A DNA stretch of 64,000 bases from Molossus alvarezi (taxonomy: Eukaryota; Chordata; Mammalia; Chiroptera; Molossidae). The position numbers and the translations under genes are program-made. Below, in pieces: positions 60,206 to 64,000 of this stretch. Under the pieces are notes generated by a model. The model was not told where the DNA came from. It worked only from the letters and a program-made list of their open reading frames with translations, and ran no database searches. The DNA lies in NCBI GenBank assembly GCA_037176705.1, contig CM073907.1, positions 11,191,001-11,255,000 on the forward strand, given 5' to 3'. Position 1 is the first letter of the stretch; every line of letters starts with the position of its first letter.

Positions 60206-62082
60206 AACTATAATGGAAATAAGTGTATATAAAATTTTAAATACATTTTTCTTTGCTGATCAGTTTTTATATCAGATGTAACCATCTTATGCTGATGAGA
60301 AAATATAAGCTAAAAGAAATCTATTTAAAAGTAACGGCCTTTAATTTATAATTCATTTTGAAATATGTTTTTCTTAAGTGTACTGTATAAAAGAGAACCC
60401 GTGTATACTTATAAAGTTTCAACAGCATTTTCCCCATCCCTTTCCCACTCCTCCCTTATTCTTTCTATTTCTCGTTTCACTAAAAGATTTAATAATACAG
60501 ACTAGAAAATAGGAGCAAGTAATGCATAGGACCTGCCAAGCAGTATTATATACCCATAATCTATACACGTTTTCCTGACTTGAAAGATAAGGTTGCTGAT
60601 ACTTTATAAATAGAACAATAGAACTCATGACTTTCAGGGTCTTTGTTTGGTGCATGTACCATTATGAATTAATTACCTTTGGCCCCAAACAGTAAATAAT
60701 CTTCAGTCATTTTATTTCTAGGTTGGGACCCTTTCTGGACTCTAGGTTGTAGAGGCTGTAGCCAGACCTGTTTTGGGACTTAACATGACTTAGTTAAGGA
60801 GACGGTTAACTTGTGACCTAAAGGATTATGATAGTTTTCGTCAAGTTTCTTTAGCTTAAGGTATAGAACTCCATTCTAAACAGTGCAGGCTCAAGGGAGT
60901 TTATTGCAGGAGTGCGAGCAGATGGGACCCAGGGCGGGGAGGGGGCAGCCCCAGGAGCCCCAGCTCCAGGCCTGCGGTGTCGTCGGCCCCCAGCTGGTCT
61001 GCAGGAGGCGACTCCTGAGGCACATCTGATGGTCCTGATGTGAAACATGGATGTTCTGAGTCTTCATCCAGCTAACCACTTTAATCAGAACATAACTCCC
61101 AAATTTATGTCTCAGGAGAAAATATTTAGAACGTTGATATAAAGGACATAGAACAGGTTGTATCAAGTTAGCCTAAAGTGATGAGTCACTTAACTGCTCA
61201 TCACCACTGATCCCTTTAGCAATGTATGTTTTGTGATGTATGTCTCAGAATATAATTACTTACGAAAAGCAACTCCAATGGTATATGCTACGGAAATGCG
61301 AGCTTACTCGGGCACGGCTGTGCTTTCCCTCAGTCTGAGGTGACGCCGGAGGCCGCCCGGCACGTGCCCAGGCCAGGGTCGGAGCGGAGCACCGTGGTCC
61401 GCAGCAGCCGTCCCTGAGAACGCAGCGTCCGCATCCTCGATGACTTTCCCCACGTAGAAGCAGCTCCCTCGCAGTGGTGGTGGCTTTTCCGACCGTGCCC
61501 CTCACTGAGGAGCGTCTCTCCTGTGCTCACCTAGAGCAGCTGCTGCTGGGGCGCCTCCCCGGCCTCGCTGACCGGCCCCTGCATTCCACTCGCCCAGGCC
61601 GGAGACACGGGAGGGACTCTCACTATTATGCTGTGTGGTGGTGATAAAGACAGAAAAGGGCTTTTTATGGTAGCTGGGTCCTCACAACAACTCTCCATGT
61701 CCTCGTGATAAGAAGACCCAAGTTGGCGTCCCGCAGGGTACATTAGCTTGTTATCTGCAGAGCTGATAGCCTCTTCAGTCCCTCGCAGCCACCGCCACCG
61801 GCACCCCTCTGCGGGAAGGCCGGCAGGCTGGGGGTAGCACAGCACGGCCGCTCCTCATGCGTGCGCGTGGGCTAACCGCTGTGGAACACAAATCGTGTCA
61901 TTAGTAAACACAGGCCAGTGGCTTTCTTCAGCAATTACAAAATGTTCAAGGAGACACACACTTGGCGACGGCTGTTGGTGGAAGTGCAAGACTATGAATG
62001 ACCTAGTCAGGAGATACAGGAACACGAGGGGGAACTATCTGGAGATTTCAGGCAGGAATAAATCACAAGCCAGTGTGAAGGC

Positions 62083-62117
<35 letters not shown>
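62083..62117. repeat. (CTGT)n microsatellite
   Basis: An uninterrupted run of nearly nine CTGT units. Confidence 0.95.
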
Positions 62118-63818
62118 CCAGGGCTGCGCGGGCTCACTGGGCACCAGCGTCCTGAGAGTTAACACCTTCACTGCAGATAGCAACTTGCGAGCTTTGGCAG
62201 GAGAGCCACCACAAAGTGGGGGAGGGTGCAGGTCTTCATCCTAGTTCTCACAACAGCACCTTTTATGGCTGAGGACACACTCAAGTCCCTGTGATTAGTT
62301 TGACCCACAGAACTGGGAGCTGTGGGGCCGACGTCGGGCAACCGGTTGTAGTGTTTGCTCTGTGCGCAGGGTCAGCGATTGTGGTGGGGGTGCCAGGCAT
62401 TGCGTGCGGGGTTCCTAGCACATACTGAGTGATCTGAGAAGCTGACATATCTATACTGGTGATTTCTTATGAGTCTTTAAGCATGGAAAGAAATGAAATT
62501 TAGTACAGTGAAAATTTTAAAATAATTTCACTGTAGAGAAACTAAGGGAAAAAAAAGGTAAAATCTTAATGTGTTTGTACTTTTTATTTCTTTCAAGAGA
62601 AAGAGAGTAAAATAAGCATTCACAATTATTGTAAGTCCTGTTTTAAAGGATACCAAAATCTATTATTATGAATTCATTAAAAAATATCTTAAATTTAAAA
62701 AATTATTAATGAACTTCTCTAGTGTTAGTCTGTTGATCAGGTTGTTTACTAATTAGATTAGCTCTGAGGTAGACTTACCTGGAAAATCCTAACTTCCTAA
62801 AACTTCCCTGGGGTTGGCTGGAAAATCAACAAATCTCAAAGCAATTTAAGTTGCTGAACCAGTAATTCTACTGTGAAATAAGACCCACAAGGATTTTAAA
62901 ATACATAGTTATTTTAGAAGTATATTAGTATTTCATAGATCGTCAAGTCCTTGTTTTAAATACTGGACAAGTCATTTCATGACGATTTTAATTTTTTCTT
63001 TTTAATTGCACATTAGAAGACCAACTGTGCACTGTTTTTACCATATTAGTAACAAGAAAAAAAAAGTCATTTTGGTCCAGGGGATACTTTGATGACATTC
63101 AAGAAATGTCTCCAGAAAGTCACTTCAGCAGATGAAATGAGCCACGAAGTTCTGTGCAAAGAGCCACACAAGGAGCAGGGACGGTGCCTGTGGAGTGACT
63201 TACATTTTACGAATTTTAAAATATGTGAGGTCACGACTATGTCCATTGTACATGGCAAGAGTCATCGCCGTCATATGTTAAATAAGTATTTGAATCTTTA
63301 TACTTAAAAGTTATGTAGGAAATGAGAGTATTTCAGAAAAAAAATGAAGAATGAAGCTACTGGGGATTGTGCTGCTGCCTTCTGGGGGCGGGGATGGACT
63401 CGCAGCGGGATTGGCGACAGGCGAAGTTGCCGGAGTGTCCGCTTCTTCGAAGGCTCCGTGTAACTCCCGAAGCGTCGCTGTGATACGCTACCCCTTCCGC
63501 GCCGTGCGTGCTGCCCTACCAGACGCGGCTGAGGGTTTCAGATTGGGGCAACCGTCTGCGCAGTGGGTCTCTCTGGGAAGCTTGGGAAGGGAGAGTCCAG
63601 ACAGACACGTTCCTTTGCCCTTAATCTACAATGGGAACGTAATTGCTCTTATGTCTGAAGTTCACCTTCTGGAGGATTAGAGGACGTTCGTGATCATTCA
63701 GAACCATTGCAGCGGCTCTTGTGTAGCTCCATGCAGTCTGTGCTCTCTTAATAAGTTTTACAGAAACGCTCACGGCACGTTAGTACCATGTGTGTGTGAA
63801 CTTTCGATTGTATTTCAG

Positions 63819-63950
63819 ACGTTGAGAAAGAAAGGCCTGAGCGGCTGTGAGAGCCCTGACGGTGACGATTACTTTGAGCACAGTCCGCTCTCGGAGGACA
63901 GACTCAGCAGGCTAAATGAAGATAGTGACTTTATTTTCAAACGAGGCCCT
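63819..63950 (+). CDS. MEF2A: MEF2A alternative exon alpha1: residues 87-130
   Basis: The 132-nt exon encodes 44 residues from TLRKKGL to FKRGP, phase 0, with acceptor GTATTTCAG and a consensus donor GTAAGT at 63951. TLRKKG marks the alpha1 (widely expressed) version of the MEF2 alternative exon; the other version, beginning ALNKKEH, is enriched in muscle and brain. The middle of the segment (ESPDGDDYFEHSPLSED) is acidic and serine-rich, and YFEHSPLSED is specific to MEF2A rather than MEF2C or MEF2D. Compared with my recollection of the human exon there are four substitutions: S at 94, G at 101, L at 115 and R at 117. This is far more change than in the upstream exon. The reading frame is intact, so the exon looks functional. 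Confidence 0.93.
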
Positions 63951-64000
63951 GTAAGTACTTTTACTTTACCTCTACTTTTTATTTGTTGATCCTTTTTGTT

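Overview
This is nuclear DNA from a placental mammal, almost certainly a vesper-type (yangochiropteran) bat. The strongest species clue is about thirty tRNA-derived Ves-type SINEs with head CCCTGGCCGGTTTGGCTCAG. Around them are ancient mammalian repeats (MIR, L2, L1M, MER5A, Tigger1) and small TA-flanked mariner-type elements. I cannot name the species.

The window holds the 5' part of one gene, MEF2A (myocyte enhancer factor 2A), on the + strand. A CpG island at about 3.09-4.93 kb contains the promoter, with a perfect NRF1 site (3911-3922) and a perfect MEF2 site (3962-3971), and a probable non-coding first exon ending at 4105. A first intron of about 41 kb follows. The start-codon exon (44886-45077) encodes residues 1-18. 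After a 4.4-kb intron, the exon at 49455-49658 encodes residues 19-86, which completes the MADS box and MEF2 domain. After a 14.2-kb intron, the exon at 63819-63950 encodes the TLRKKGL-type alternative (alpha1) segment, residues 87-130. The window stops 50 bp into the next intron, so the mutually exclusive ALNKKEH-type exon, the activation domain and the 3' end lie outside it.

Region by region: 1-3.09 kb is intergenic DNA with old repeats and one SINE. 3.09-4.93 kb is the promoter island. 4.1-44.9 kb is intron 1, dense in SINEs and L1 fragments; it includes a 2.7-kb L1 (about 26.95-29.62 kb) carrying five nested SINEs, an antisense L1 at 39.95-42.7 kb, hAT and mariner elements, and two sites where retroposons entered the same target twice. 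45.1-49.5 kb is intron 2, with a mariner MITE, a hAT element, a Tigger1 remnant, an antisense L1 ORF2 and a 19-bp minisatellite. 49.7-63.8 kb is intron 3, with a 96-bp minisatellite, an L1 interrupted by a GC-rich repeat, and few SINEs.

SINEs are of two kinds. Type A has head CCCTGGCCGGTTTGGCTCAG and tail TCCTCGGGTGAGGATAAAA. Type B has head CTGGCTGGTGTGGCTCAG and tail AATCAATAAA. Both carry pol III box-A-like (GGCTCAGCGGTTAGAGC) and box-B-like (GGTTCGATTCC) sequence. No other protein-coding gene, functional RNA gene, CRISPR array or bacterial feature is supported. The window holds no clear new biological system. The most unusual signals are repeated same-site SINE insertions, two A-tailed SINE copies made only of the tRNA-like head, and a five-copy mariner MITE family.
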